A DNA stretch of 64,000 nucleotides from Pseudomonas sp. R-28-1W-6 (GTDB taxonomy: Bacteria; Pseudomonadota; Gammaproteobacteria; Pseudomonadales; Pseudomonadaceae). Below, piece after piece: positions 40,501-49,600 of this stretch (position 1 is the first letter of the stretch; each line of letters opens with the position of its first letter). The DNA lies in NCBI RefSeq assembly GCF_009799925.1, contig NZ_WELK01000003.1:242317-306316 (forward strand), read 5' to 3'. The notes under the pieces are model-generated. The model saw only the letters and a program-made list of their open reading frames with translations. It was not told the DNA's origin and searched no databases. Position numbers and translations under genes: made by a program.

Positions 40501-40956
40501 ATGCGCATCGTCCAAGCCACCCTGGAGCATCTGGACCTGCTGACCCCGCTGTTCATCAAGTACCGTGAGTTCTATGGCGAGCTGCCGCTGCCGGACTCCT
40601 CGCGCAAGTTCCTGGAGAACCGCCTCAAGCGCAAGGAGTCGGTGATCTACCTGGCCCTGGCCGACGACGAGGACAAGGCGCTCGGCTACTGCCAGCTGTT
40701 CCCCAGTTTCTCCTCGCTGTCGCTCAAGCGCGTGTGGATCCTCAACGACATCTTCGTCGCCGAGGATGCGCGGCGCATGCTGGTCGCCGACCGCCTGCTG
40801 CAGACCGCCAAGCAGATGGCCAAGAGCACCAATGCGGTGCGCATGCGCGTGGCCTCCAGCGTCAACTTCGAGACCGCGCACAAGACCTACGAATCGATCG
40901 GCTTCCGCGAGGACACCGAATTCAAGAACTTCGTCCTGCCCCTCGACCAGGACTGA
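40501..40956 (+). CDS. GNAT family N-acetyltransferase
   Basis: A 151-residue single-domain acetyltransferase. The acetyl-CoA fold is recognisable: VWILNDIFVAEDARRMLVA forms beta4 and the start of the CoA loop, and the C-terminal TAHKTYESIGF is the usual beta5-alpha4 YE-x-x-GF signature. The substrate is unknown. The ATG at 40501 has GAGG 6 bases upstream. It is preceded by a sigma-54 promoter candidate and followed by a GC hairpin, so it is probably a single-gene unit under RpoN control. Confidence 0.88.
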   Translation: MRIVQATLEHLDLLTPLFIKYREFYGELPLPDSSRKFLENRLKRKESVIYLALADDEDKALGYCQLFPSFSSLSLKRVWILNDIFVAEDARRMLVADRLLQTAKQMAKSTNAVRMRVASSVNFETAHKTYESIGFREDTEFKNFVLPLDQD

Positions 40957-40969
40957 ACGCCCCACCCGC

Positions 40970-40992
40970 GGCGGCGCCCCCGGTGCGCCGCC
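40970..40992 (+). terminator. GC hairpin after the GNAT gene
   Basis: A perfect 8-bp stem (40970-40977 with 40985-40992) with a 7-base loop lies 14 bases after the stop. There is no T-run, so it is a weak terminator candidate. Confidence 0.45.
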
Positions 40993-41041
40993 TCCCGCCC
41001 CTGCGCCAACCTGGCGCGCCCCGCTGCCGCTTCCTGCCCCG

Positions 41042-41047
41042 TATAAT
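41042..41047 (+). promoter_or_regulatory. TATAAT -10 element for the dedA gene
   Basis: A perfect TATAAT lies 32 bases before the dedA ATG. The expected -35 position is GC-rich and not a match. Confidence 0.5.
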
Positions 41048-41078
41048 CGCCGGCTTTCCGCGCACGCCCGTGAGTCCC

Positions 41079-41723
41079 ATGGAATTCAACCCGATCGACC
41101 TGATACTGCACCTCGACGCCTACCTGGAGCTGCTGGTCAGCCAGTACGGCACCTGGATCTACGCCATCCTGTTCCTGGTGATCTTCTGTGAAACCGGCCT
41201 GGTGGTGACGCCGTTCCTGCCCGGCGACTCGCTGCTGTTCCTCGCCGGCGCCCTCGGTGCCATGGGCGGCCTGGACATCAACATCCTGATCGGCAGCCTG
41301 TGCCTGGCCGCGATCCTCGGCGACAGCTGCAACTACTGGATCGGTCGCAAGCTCGGCAAGCGCCTGTTCAACCGCGCCGACTCGCGGGTGTTCCGCCGCG
41401 AATACCTGGTGCACACCGAGGCCTTCTATGCCCGCCACGGCGGCAAGACCGTGACCATCGCCCGCTTCCTGCCGATCCTGCGCACCTTCGCCCCGTTCGT
41501 CGCCGGCATCGGCCACATGCCCTACGGCCGCTTCTGCCTGTTCAGCATCGCCGGCACCCTGCTCTGGGTCGGCGGCCTGTGCACCCTGGGCTACTTCTTC
41601 GGCAACCTGCCGATCATCCGCGACAACCTGACCCTGATGATCCTCGCGGTGATCGCCCTGTCCCTGCTGCCGATGCTGATCGGCTGGTGGCGGCACCAGC
41701 ACAGCAGCCGGCACGCGGTCTGA
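41079..41723 (+). CDS. DedA family membrane protein
   Basis: A 214-residue polytopic inner-membrane protein. DedA signatures are the ETGLVVTPFLPGDSLLF segment near residue 43, the GDSCNYWIGRKLG helix and the IARFLPILRTFAPFVAG motif with conserved arginines. Members are linked to lipid-carrier translocation, envelope homeostasis and drug resistance. The C-terminus is basic. It is a second DedA domain in the window besides the DedA-PAP2 fusion. mtfA follows two bases after its stop. Confidence 0.92.
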   Translation: MEFNPIDLILHLDAYLELLVSQYGTWIYAILFLVIFCETGLVVTPFLPGDSLLFLAGALGAMGGLDINILIGSLCLAAILGDSCNYWIGRKLGKRLFNRADSRVFRREYLVHTEAFYARHGGKTVTIARFLPILRTFAPFVAGIGHMPYGRFCLFSIAGTLLWVGGLCTLGYFFGNLPIIRDNLTLMILAVIALSLLPMLIGWWRHQHSSRHAV

Positions 41724-41725
41724 GC

Positions 41726-42544
41726 ATGGGCCTGCTGCGTCGCTGGTGGCGCCAGCGTCTGCTGCGCCGCCACCCGCTCGCCGACGGCGACTGGCAGGCC
41801 GTGCTGCAGCTGCTGCCGCTGCTCGACGGCCTCGACCCGCAGGAACTGCAACGCCTGCGCGAACGCTGCGTGCTGTTTCTGCATGACAAGCATCTCACCG
41901 CCCTGCCCGGCGTCGAACTCGATCCGCACGGCCGCCTGCTGCTCGCCGCCCAGGCCCAGCTGCCGCTGCTGCACCTGGCCGAACTCGACTGGTACCAGGG
42001 CTTCCACGAGATCGTCCTGTACCCGGACGACTTCGTCAGCCCGCAGCGCCACCGCGACGCCAGCGGCGTGGTCCACGAATGGGAGGCCGAACACAGCGGC
42101 GAAGCCTGGCACCGCGGCCCGGTGATCCTCGCCTGGCCCGGGGTGCAGGCCAGCGGCGGCTGGGACGGCTACAACCTGGTGATCCACGAGCTGGCGCACA
42201 AGCTGGACATGCTCAACGGCGACGCCAACGGCCTGCCGCCGCTGCACAGCCAGATGCGCATCGAGGACTGGGCCGCCGCCATGCAGGGCGCCTACGCGCA
42301 GATGAACGCCATTCTCGACGCCAACCCGCACGCCGAGACGGCCATCGACCCCTATGCCGCGGAAAACCCGGCGGAGTTCTTCGCCGTCACCAGCGAATAC
42401 TTCTTCAGCGCCCCGGACCTGCTGGCGGCCGCCTTCCCCGCCGTCTACGCCCAGCTCCGCGCCTTCTACCGTCAGGACCCGCTGCAACGTCTGCAGCGCC
42501 TGCAGGCAGAACATCCGGATTACCGGGACACGACCAAAGGCTGA
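41726..42544 (+). CDS. mtfA: MtfA-type zinc-dependent peptidase
   Basis: A 272-residue soluble metallopeptidase related to anthrax lethal factor and E. coli MtfA, the Mlc-titrating factor. The zinc-binding HELAHKLD motif lies near residue 155. The downstream NPAEFFAVTSEYFF supplies the third ligand glutamate. The ATG at 41726 lies two bases after the dedA stop, so the two form an operon. A small hairpin (42551-42566) follows before the ppa promoter. Confidence 0.92.
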   Translation: MGLLRRWWRQRLLRRHPLADGDWQAVLQLLPLLDGLDPQELQRLRERCVLFLHDKHLTALPGVELDPHGRLLLAAQAQLPLLHLAELDWYQGFHEIVLYPDDFVSPQRHRDASGVVHEWEAEHSGEAWHRGPVILAWPGVQASGGWDGYNLVIHELAHKLDMLNGDANGLPPLHSQMRIEDWAAAMQGAYAQMNAILDANPHAETAIDPYAAENPAEFFAVTSEYFFSAPDLLAAAFPAVYAQLRAFYRQDPLQRLQRLQAEHPDYRDTTKG

Positions 42545-42578
42545 GCAGGAGGGCGTAGTAACGCCCGCCGAATGTGCC

Positions 42579-42584
42579 TATAAT
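42579..42584 (+). promoter_or_regulatory. TATAAT -10 element for ppa
   Basis: A perfect TATAAT lies 38 bases before the ppa start. A hairpin that could end the dedA-mtfA transcript sits just upstream at 42551-42566. Confidence 0.5.
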
Positions 42585-42622
42585 CCGCCCACTTTTTTTG
42601 GCCCAACCCTGGGGTGTTCACC

Positions 42623-43150
42623 ATGAGCTACAGCAAAGTCCCGGCCGGCAAAGACGTGCCGAACGACATCTACGTCGCCATCGAGATTCCGGCCAACCAC
42701 GCGCCGATCAAGTACGAAATCGATCACGACACCGACTGCCTGTTCGTTGACCGTTTCATGGCGACCCCGATGTTCTACCCGGCCAACTACGGCTTCATCC
42801 CGCACACCCTGGCCGACGACGGCGACCCCCTCGACGTGCTGGTCGTGACCCCGTATCCGGTCGCCCCGGGCTCGGTCATCCGCTGCCGTCCGGTGGGCGT
42901 GCTGAACATGACCGACGAAGCCGGCGGCGACGCCAAGCTGATCGCCGTGCCGCACGACAAGCTGAGCCAGCTGTACGTGGACATCAAGGAATACACCGAC
43001 CTGCCGGCCCTGCTGCTGGAGCAGATCAAGCACTTCTTCGAGAACTACAAGGATCTCGAGAAGGGCAAGTGGGTCAAGGTCGAAGGCTGGGGCAATGCCG
43101 ACGCAGCCCGTGACGCAATTCTGAAGGCGGTTGCGGCTTACCAAAAATAA
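42623..43150 (+). CDS. ppa: Inorganic pyrophosphatase (family I)
   Basis: A 175-residue cytoplasmic hexameric pyrophosphatase. The family signature [10 protein letters not shown] (metal-binding aspartates) is near residue 66, preceded by [11 protein letters not shown]. The C-terminal [15 protein letters not shown] is typical. The ATG at 42623 ([11 protein letters not shown]) is preferred over an upstream in-frame ATG three codons earlier. It has its own -10 element and a strong terminator, so it is monocistronic. Confidence 0.96.
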   Translation: MSYSKVPAGKDVPNDIYVAIEIPANHAPIKYEIDHDTDCLFVDRFMATPMFYPANYGFIPHTLADDGDPLDVLVVTPYPVAPGSVIRCRPVGVLNMTDEAGGDAKLIAVPHDKLSQLYVDIKEYTDLPALLLEQIKHFFENYKDLEKGKWVKVEGWGNADAARDAILKAVAAYQK

Positions 43151-43166
43151 GCCAAACCCACCCCCG

Positions 43167-43193
43167 AAAGGCCGGCCACAAGCCGGCCTTTTT
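43167..43193. terminator. Strong bidirectional terminator between ppa and the transglutaminase operon
   Basis: A perfect 10-bp stem (43167-43176 with 43182-43191) has A/T-rich base pairs at its foot, giving TTTTT on the plus strand and a TTT run on the minus strand. It serves both converging units. Confidence 0.9.
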
Positions 43194-43225
43194 ATTGCAC
43201 GCAGAAAAGTGCTGGCACCCCGCGT

Positions 43226-44146
43226 TCAGCCGACCGCGCCGTGCAGTTCGCCCAGCGGCAGCACGGTGACGCTGACTTCCGGGTCGTGGCTGCCGCCGCC
43301 GAGAATCACCCCGCGCAGCGGCGACACGTCGGCGAAGTCGCGGCCCCAGCCGAGGGTGATGTGCTCCAGGGCCGGCAGCAGGTTGTTGGTCGGGTCGAAG
43401 TCCACCCAGCCCTGGCGCGGGCAATACACCGAGACCCAGGCATGCGAGGCGTCGGCGCCGATCAGCCGCGGCTGGCCGGGCGGCGGCTGGGTCAGCAGGT
43501 AGCCGCTGACATAGCGCGCCGCCAGGCCGCGCGAGCGCAGGCAGGCGAGCATCAGGTGGGCGAAGTCCTGGCACACCCCGCGGCGCTCCTCCAGCACCTT
43601 GAGCAGCGGCGTCGCCACCTGGGTGGCGGCGGCATCGAAGGCGAACTCGGCGAAGATCTTCTGCATCAGCGCGGCCGCCGCCAGCAGCAGCGGCCGCCCC
43701 GGCACGAAGCAGTCGGCGGCGAACTCGCCGAACACCTGCTTGAGGTGCACATAGGGCGACTGGAAACGGTAGCGGGTCGCCTCCAGCAGCGCCGCCGCGA
43801 GCGGCTGACCACTGTAGCCGAGAGCGGCGCAGGCCTGCTCCCAGGGCGGCGAGTCGGCCAGGGCGAAGCGCGGCCGCGCCAGCACCTCGACGCGCAGGCG
43901 CGCACAGACCTTCAGCTCGTCGTGCGGGCGTTCGAAGGCCAGGCGGGTCAGCGGATTGCCGTACACGTCGAGGCCGTCCTGGCGCCGGCTCGGCTGCGGG
44001 CTGACCAGCAACTGGCGCTCCGTGCAGCGCTGCCAGGCGCAGTCTCGCGGCCACAGGTGCGCCAGCTGCTGGGCCAGGGACACCGGCGCCGAGTAGCGGT
44101 AATGGGTGTCGTGGAGGATCTGGTAGTGGGCGCTGTTCGGGCTCAT
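43226..44146 (-). CDS. Transglutaminase-like protein with bacterial N-terminal domain
   Basis: A 306-residue cytoplasmic protein. The N-terminal bacterial transglutaminase-like domain starts with YQILHDTHYRYSAPVSLAQQ. The catalytic triad follows: Cys192 in RRGVCQDFAHLML, His235 in DASHAWVSV and Asp251 in WVDFDPTNN. The ATG at 44146 overlaps the stop of the upstream ATP-grasp/alpha-E gene by four bases, so it is the last gene of a three-gene operon. Related proteins probably act as peptidases or amide-forming enzymes; no substrate is established. Confidence 0.9.
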   Translation of the reverse strand: MSPNSAHYQILHDTHYRYSAPVSLAQQLAHLWPRDCAWQRCTERQLLVSPQPSRRQDGLDVYGNPLTRLAFERPHDELKVCARLRVEVLARPRFALADSPPWEQACAALGYSGQPLAAALLEATRYRFQSPYVHLKQVFGEFAADCFVPGRPLLLAAAALMQKIFAEFAFDAAATQVATPLLKVLEERRGVCQDFAHLMLACLRSRGLAARYVSGYLLTQPPPGQPRLIGADASHAWVSVYCPRQGWVDFDPTNNLLPALEHITLGWGRDFADVSPLRGVILGGGSHDPEVSVTVLPLGELHGAVG

Positions 44147-46638
44147 GACGACTGGGTCCGCTGGCTGGCATCGACATGCACGAAGAAGCGCAGGCCCAGT
44201 CGATCGGAGACCTGGCCGGCGCCGTCGACGATCTGCAGCAGCAGGTCGGCCAGGCCGCCGAGCACCGCGCGGATGCCGGCACTGCCGAACAGCGGGTTTT
44301 CCAGGCTGGCCAGGTTGAAGGCGGCGAGCTTCTGCTCCAGCTCGCCCAGGCGGCTGTCGGCGACGAAGTCGAAGCGCTCGCCCAGCCCCGCCAGCGCCCG
44401 CACCAGCATGCGCAGCTGGAACAGCACGGCGTGCGGGTTCTGCTCGTCGAGCAGGAGCAGGTCGAGCACCGGGATCAGCTGCGCGCTGGCCAGGTAGCGG
44501 GTGCGGTAGGTGATGCTGCTGTTGCCCAGCTCGAGCAGCCACTCCAGCGCCGACTGGTCGTGCACCGCGCGGCTGCGCAGGAACTCGGCGATGCTCTCGG
44601 CGAGGAACTGCAGGCGCTCGATGCAACGGCCGAGCATGAGGAAGCGCCAGCCATCGTCGCGGGTCATGTCGTCGAGGGCGAAACCGGACAGCGCCGCCAG
44701 CGACATCAGCAGGCGATTGAGAAACTCCAGCAGCTCGCCCAGATCGGCCTGCTGCGCTTCCAGGGCCTGGGCCTCGCGCTGCAGTTCGATCAGCGCCTGC
44801 CAGTTCTCCCGCGACAGCTTGCCGCGCACGCTGCCGGCCGCCCACTGCAGGCGCTGCAGGTTGGCGCGCAGGCTGGCCGGCCAGTCGGCGCCGAGCACGG
44901 CCTGCAGCAGGCGCTCCTCCAGGGAACCTGCGCCGGCATCAGGCAGCAGGCCGAGGCTTTCGCCCAGGGTCAGGGCCGTCTGCAGGGCCTGCGGGTCGTC
45001 GTCATCGTCGACGTAACGCGCCAGCATGATCCGCAGCAGGCGCGCGCCATCCTCGCAGCGCGAGCTGTAGCGGCCGAACCAGAACAGGTTTTCCACCACC
45101 CGCGAGGGCAGGTAGGGGTCGCTGCGCACCAGGTCGGCCACGCCCAGCGGGCGCAGCCATTGCCAGGGCTCGCCGCCGGCATGCCGCTCGCCGAGCACCC
45201 AGGTGTCCTTGCTCGCCCCGCCGCGCTGCATCGACACCACTTCGGCGTCGGCCTCGGCGGCCACCCGGGTCAGGCCGCCGGGCAGCACCCGGTAGCCGTC
45301 GGCACTGGCCACGGCGAACACGCGCATGCCGATGGCGCGCGGCGCCAGCCGGCCCTCCTCGGCCTGCCACACCGGCGCCTGCGACAGCTGGGCCAGGGCC
45401 TGGGCCACGTAGGCATAGGGCCGCGCCCTGAGGCGCTCGGCCAGGGCGGCGCGCTGGGCCTGATCCAGGTCGCGGCCCAGGACCGGGGCAAAGCTCTGCG
45501 AGGGGAAGCTGGGCCGCACCAGCAGCTCGTCGAGTTTCTCCAGCGCCTCGTCCAGCACCGGCGGCTCGCCGCACCACCAGCTGGCGATGGACGGCAGCAG
45601 CAGTTCTTCGCCGAGCAGCCGCTCGCTGATCGCCGGCAGGAAACCGGGCAGGCCGGGCGACTCCAGCACGCCGCTGCCGAGGGCGTTGGCCACCAGCACG
45701 TTACCCTGGCGCACCGCCTCCAGCAGGCCGGGCACGCCGAGGGCCGAGTCGGTGCGCAGTTCCAGGGGGTCGCAGAAGTCGTCGTCCAGCCGGCGCAGCA
45801 GCGCATGCACGCGGCGCAGGCCGGCCAGGGTCTTGAGATAGACACAGGTGTCGCGCACGGTCAGGTCGCTGCCCTCGACCAGCGGGTAGCCGAGCTGGCG
45901 GGCCAGGTACAGGTGCTCGAAATAGCTTTCGTTGAAGCGCCCCGGGGTCAGCAGCACCACCAGCGGCGTTTCGCCACCGGCCACCGGCGCCTGGCGCGCC
46001 AGGGTGTCCTGCAGGGTGCGGAAGAAGCCGGCCAGGTACTGCACGCGCAGGTCGCGGTACAGCTCGGGAAAGGCGCGCGAGACGATCTGCCGGTTCTCCA
46101 GCGCGTAGCCGGCGCCGGAGGGCGCCTGGGTGCGGTCGGCGGTGACCCACCAGCGGCCGTCCGGCGCCCGCGCCAAATCCACCGCATACAGGTGCAGGAA
46201 GGTGCCGCCCGGCGGTTGCACGCCCTGGCAGGGCCAGAGGAAGTTGTCGTGACCGAACACCAGCTCGGCCGGCAGCAGGCCATCGGCGATCAGCTGCTGC
46301 GGGCCGTACAGATCGGCCAGCACGCCGTTCAGCAGGGTCGCGCGCTGGGCCACGCCGGCGGCGATGACCTGCCATTCCTCGGCGGGGATCACGTTGGGCA
46401 GCAGGTCCAGCTCCCACGGGCGGTCGGCGCCGTCCGGGTCGGCGTAGACGTTGTAGGTCACGCCGTTTTCCTGGATCTGCCGGCTCAGCAGGGCCTGGCG
46501 CTGCTGCAGCTGGGCCGGGCTGCTGCGCTGCAATTGCTCGAACAGCCGGCGCCAGTGCGGGCGCACCTGGCCCGCCGCGTCGAGCAGTTCGTGGTAGGCC
46601 CCGTCGGGCGACGGGTAATCGGCAAGCAGGTCAGGCAT
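44143..46638 (-). CDS. Circularly permuted ATP-grasp type 2 plus alpha-E domain protein
   Basis: An 831-residue fusion. Residues about 70-470 form a circularly permuted ATP-grasp domain (COG2308 type), with NVIPAEEWQVIAAG, an FGHDNFLWPCQGV segment, VVLLTPGRFNESYFEH and GSDLTVRDTCVYLKT. Residues about 510-825 form an alpha-E helical domain (COG2307 type) that starts SRVVENLFWFGRYSSRCED. In many genomes these are separate neighbouring genes. The domain set is predicted to ligate amino acids or peptides. A 57-base gap with a GC hairpin (46659-46688) separates it from the DUF2126 gene. Confidence 0.9.
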   Translation of the reverse strand: MPDLLADYPSPDGAYHELLDAAGQVRPHWRRLFEQLQRSSPAQLQQRQALLSRQIQENGVTYNVYADPDGADRPWELDLLPNVIPAEEWQVIAAGVAQRATLLNGVLADLYGPQQLIADGLLPAELVFGHDNFLWPCQGVQPPGGTFLHLYAVDLARAPDGRWWVTADRTQAPSGAGYALENRQIVSRAFPELYRDLRVQYLAGFFRTLQDTLARQAPVAGGETPLVVLLTPGRFNESYFEHLYLARQLGYPLVEGSDLTVRDTCVYLKTLAGLRRVHALLRRLDDDFCDPLELRTDSALGVPGLLEAVRQGNVLVANALGSGVLESPGLPGFLPAISERLLGEELLLPSIASWWCGEPPVLDEALEKLDELLVRPSFPSQSFAPVLGRDLDQAQRAALAERLRARPYAYVAQALAQLSQAPVWQAEEGRLAPRAIGMRVFAVASADGYRVLPGGLTRVAAEADAEVVSMQRGGASKDTWVLGERHAGGEPWQWLRPLGVADLVRSDPYLPSRVVENLFWFGRYSSRCEDGARLLRIMLARYVDDDDDPQALQTALTLGESLGLLPDAGAGSLEERLLQAVLGADWPASLRANLQRLQWAAGSVRGKLSRENWQALIELQREAQALEAQQADLGELLEFLNRLLMSLAALSGFALDDMTRDDGWRFLMLGRCIERLQFLAESIAEFLRSRAVHDQSALEWLLELGNSSITYRTRYLASAQLIPVLDLLLLDEQNPHAVLFQLRMLVRALAGLGERFDFVADSRLGELEQKLAAFNLASLENPLFGSAGIRAVLGGLADLLLQIVDGAGQVSDRLGLRFFVHVDASQRTQSS

Positions 46639-46695
46639 GGTTGGCTCAATCAGGCACAGGCCCCTCGGCCCGAAACGGGAGAGGGGCCCGGGGAG

Positions 46696-49600
46696 CTAGA
46701 CCCGGCGCAAGTCCAGGGTCATCGGCAGTTCATTATTGTTGACCGGCAGCCGCGGCGACAGCGGGCCCGGCGTGTGGCCGTGGCGGAAGAAGCGCGCCAG
46801 GCGCCGGCTCTCGGCCTCGTAGGCGTTGACCGGCAGGCTGTCGTAGTTGCGTCCGCCCGGATGGGCGACATGGTACTGACAGCCGCCCAGCGAGCGCTGC
46901 ATCCAGGTGTCGACCAGGTCGAACACCAGCGGCGCGTGCACGCCGATGGTCGGCTGCAGGCAGTTCGGCGGCTGCCAGGCGCGGTAGCGCACGCCGCCGA
47001 CGAACTCGCCGACCCTGCCGGTGGGACGCAGCGGCACCGGCACGCCGTTGCAGGTCAGCACGTAGCGATCCGGCGCCAGGCCGTCGAGACGCACCTGCAG
47101 GCGCTCCAGGGAGGAGTCCACGTAGCGCACGGTGCCGCCCGGCGCGCCCTCCTCGCCCAGCACATGCCAGGGCTCCAGGGCCTGGCGCAGCTCCAGCTCG
47201 ACGCCCTTGACCTGATAGTCGCCGACCTTGGGGAAACGGAACTCGAAGTGCGGGGCGAACCACTCGGCGCGCAGCGGATAGCCGAAGGCATTCAGTTCGT
47301 GCAGCACATCGTGGAAGTCCTGCTCGACGAAATGCGGCAGCAGGAAGCGGTCGTGCAGCTCGCTGCCCCAGCGCGCCAGCCGGGCCGGGCGGTAGGGCTC
47401 GACCCAGAAGCGCGCGAGCAGGCCGCGCAACAGCACCTGCTGGGCCAGGCTCATGCGCGCATGGGGCGGCATCTCGAAGGCGCGCAGTTCGAGCAGGCCG
47501 AGGCGCCCGGAACTGGAGTCCGGCGAGTACAGCTTGTCGATGCAGAACTCGGCGCGGTGGGTGTTGCCGGTGACGTCCACCAGCAGGTTGCGCAGCAGGC
47601 GGTCGACCAGCCAGGGCGGGCAGTCGCGGCCCGGCTCGGGCATCTGCGCAAAGGCGATCTCCAGCTCGTAGAGGGCATCGTTGCGTGCCTCGTCGACTCT
47701 GGGGGCTTGAGACGTGGGGCCGATAAACAGGCCGCTGAACAGGTAGGACAGCGACGGATGGTTGTGCCAGTAGCTGATCAGGCTGCGCAGCAGGTCCGGG
47801 CGGCGCAGGAACGGCGAGTCGGCCGGGGTGGCGCCGCCGAGGACGAAGTGGTTGCCGCCGCCGGTGCCGGTGTGGCGGCCGTCGAGCATGAACTTCTCGC
47901 TGGTCAGACGGGTCTGCCGCGCCGCCTCGTAGAGGAATTCGGTGCGCTCGACCAGCTCCTCCCAGTTGCTCGCCGGGTGGATGTTGACCTCGATCACGCC
48001 GGGGTCCGGGGTGATGCGGAAGTAGCTGAGGCGCGGATCGGCGGGCGGTTCGTAGCCTTCCAGCAGCACCGGGCAGCGCAGCTCGGCGGCGGTGGCCTCG
48101 ATGGCGGCGACCAGCTCCAGGTAATCCTCCAGCTCGGCCAGCGGCGGCATGAACAGGTACAACCGGCCGTCGCGCGGCTCGGCACACAGGGCGGTGCGCA
48201 CCACTTCACGCGCCGACTCGAAGGCGGCCGGCGCACGCTGCGCCTGGATCTGCTGCCGGCTGTTGGGGAACAGCGGCTGATGCAGCACCTGCTGGATCTG
48301 CTGGCGGCGCGGCAGCGGGGCGAATTCCTGGTTGGGGTCCTGCGGCTGCACATAGGGGTAGTCGAATTCGCTGACCCAGGGCTGCGAGTCCAGCGGCAGG
48401 CGGTAACCCAGCGGCGAGTCGCCGGGAATCAGCCGGCAGTGCTCGTCGCGCAGGAACCAGGGCCCGCTGCGCCAGTGGCGGCCATCCTCGCTGCGCGCCA
48501 GCGGCAGGATATGCCCGACCACCTCGCCGACGCCGCGGCTGAACACCTTGCGCAGGCGCTCGCGCTCCAGCGGGTCGGCCAGGCGCGGGTCGTCCGGGCT
48601 GACGTTGGCCGGCAGCCGGCGTTCACGCCACAGGTAGTACAGCCAGTCCTCGTAGGCCGGGAAGGCATGCTCGGCGCAGATGCCCAGGTGCCCGGCGAGC
48701 GTGGCCAGGAAGCGCCCGGCCAGGCGCGCATCGGCGCCGTAGTAGCGGCTCTCGTCGGCGTACAGCGCCGCATCCTGCCAGATCGGCTCGCCGTCCTTGC
48801 GCCAGTAGCAGTTGAGCGACCAGCGCGGCAGCTGCTCGCCGGGGTACCACTTGCCCTGGCCGAAATGCACCAGCGCCTGCGGCGCGTAATGCTCGCGCAG
48901 GCGGTGGAACAGCTCGCCGGCCAGACGGCGCTTGTTCGGCCCCTGGGCGGCGGTGTTCCACTCCTCGTCGTCGGGGAAGTCGAGGGCGACGAAGGTCGGC
49001 TCGCCGCCCATGGTCAGGCGCACATCGTGGGCCTCGAGGTCGGCATCGATCCGCGCGCCAACCTCGACGATGGCCTGCCACTGCTCCTCGCTGTACGGCT
49101 TGGTGACCCGCGGCGCCTCCCAGATGCGCTCGACGCGCATCAGGTGTTCGAACTCGCACTCGCACTCGTCCACCGCGCCACTGATCGGCGCCGCCGACGA
49201 GGGCTCCGGGCTGCAGGCCAGGGGAATATGGCCTTCGCCGGCAAACAGCCCCGAGGTGGGATCGAGGCCGATCCAGCCGGCGCCGGGCAGGTACACCTCG
49301 CACCAGGCATGCAGGTCGGTGAAGTCCACCTCGGTGCCACTGGGGCCGTCGAGGGCCTTCACGTCGGCGGTGAGCTGGATCAGGTAGCCGGAGACGAAGC
49401 GCGCGGCCAGGCCCAGGTGGCGCAGCAGCTGCACCAGCAGCCAGGCCGAGTCGCGGCAGGAGCCGGAGGCCTTTTCCAGGGTTTGCTCGGGGCTCTGCAC
49501 ACCCGGCTCCAGGCGGATCAGGTAGCCGATGTCGGCGGCCAGCTTCTGGTTCAGCGCCACCAGGAAGTCGACGCTGGCCTTGGGCTTGCGCTCGATACCG

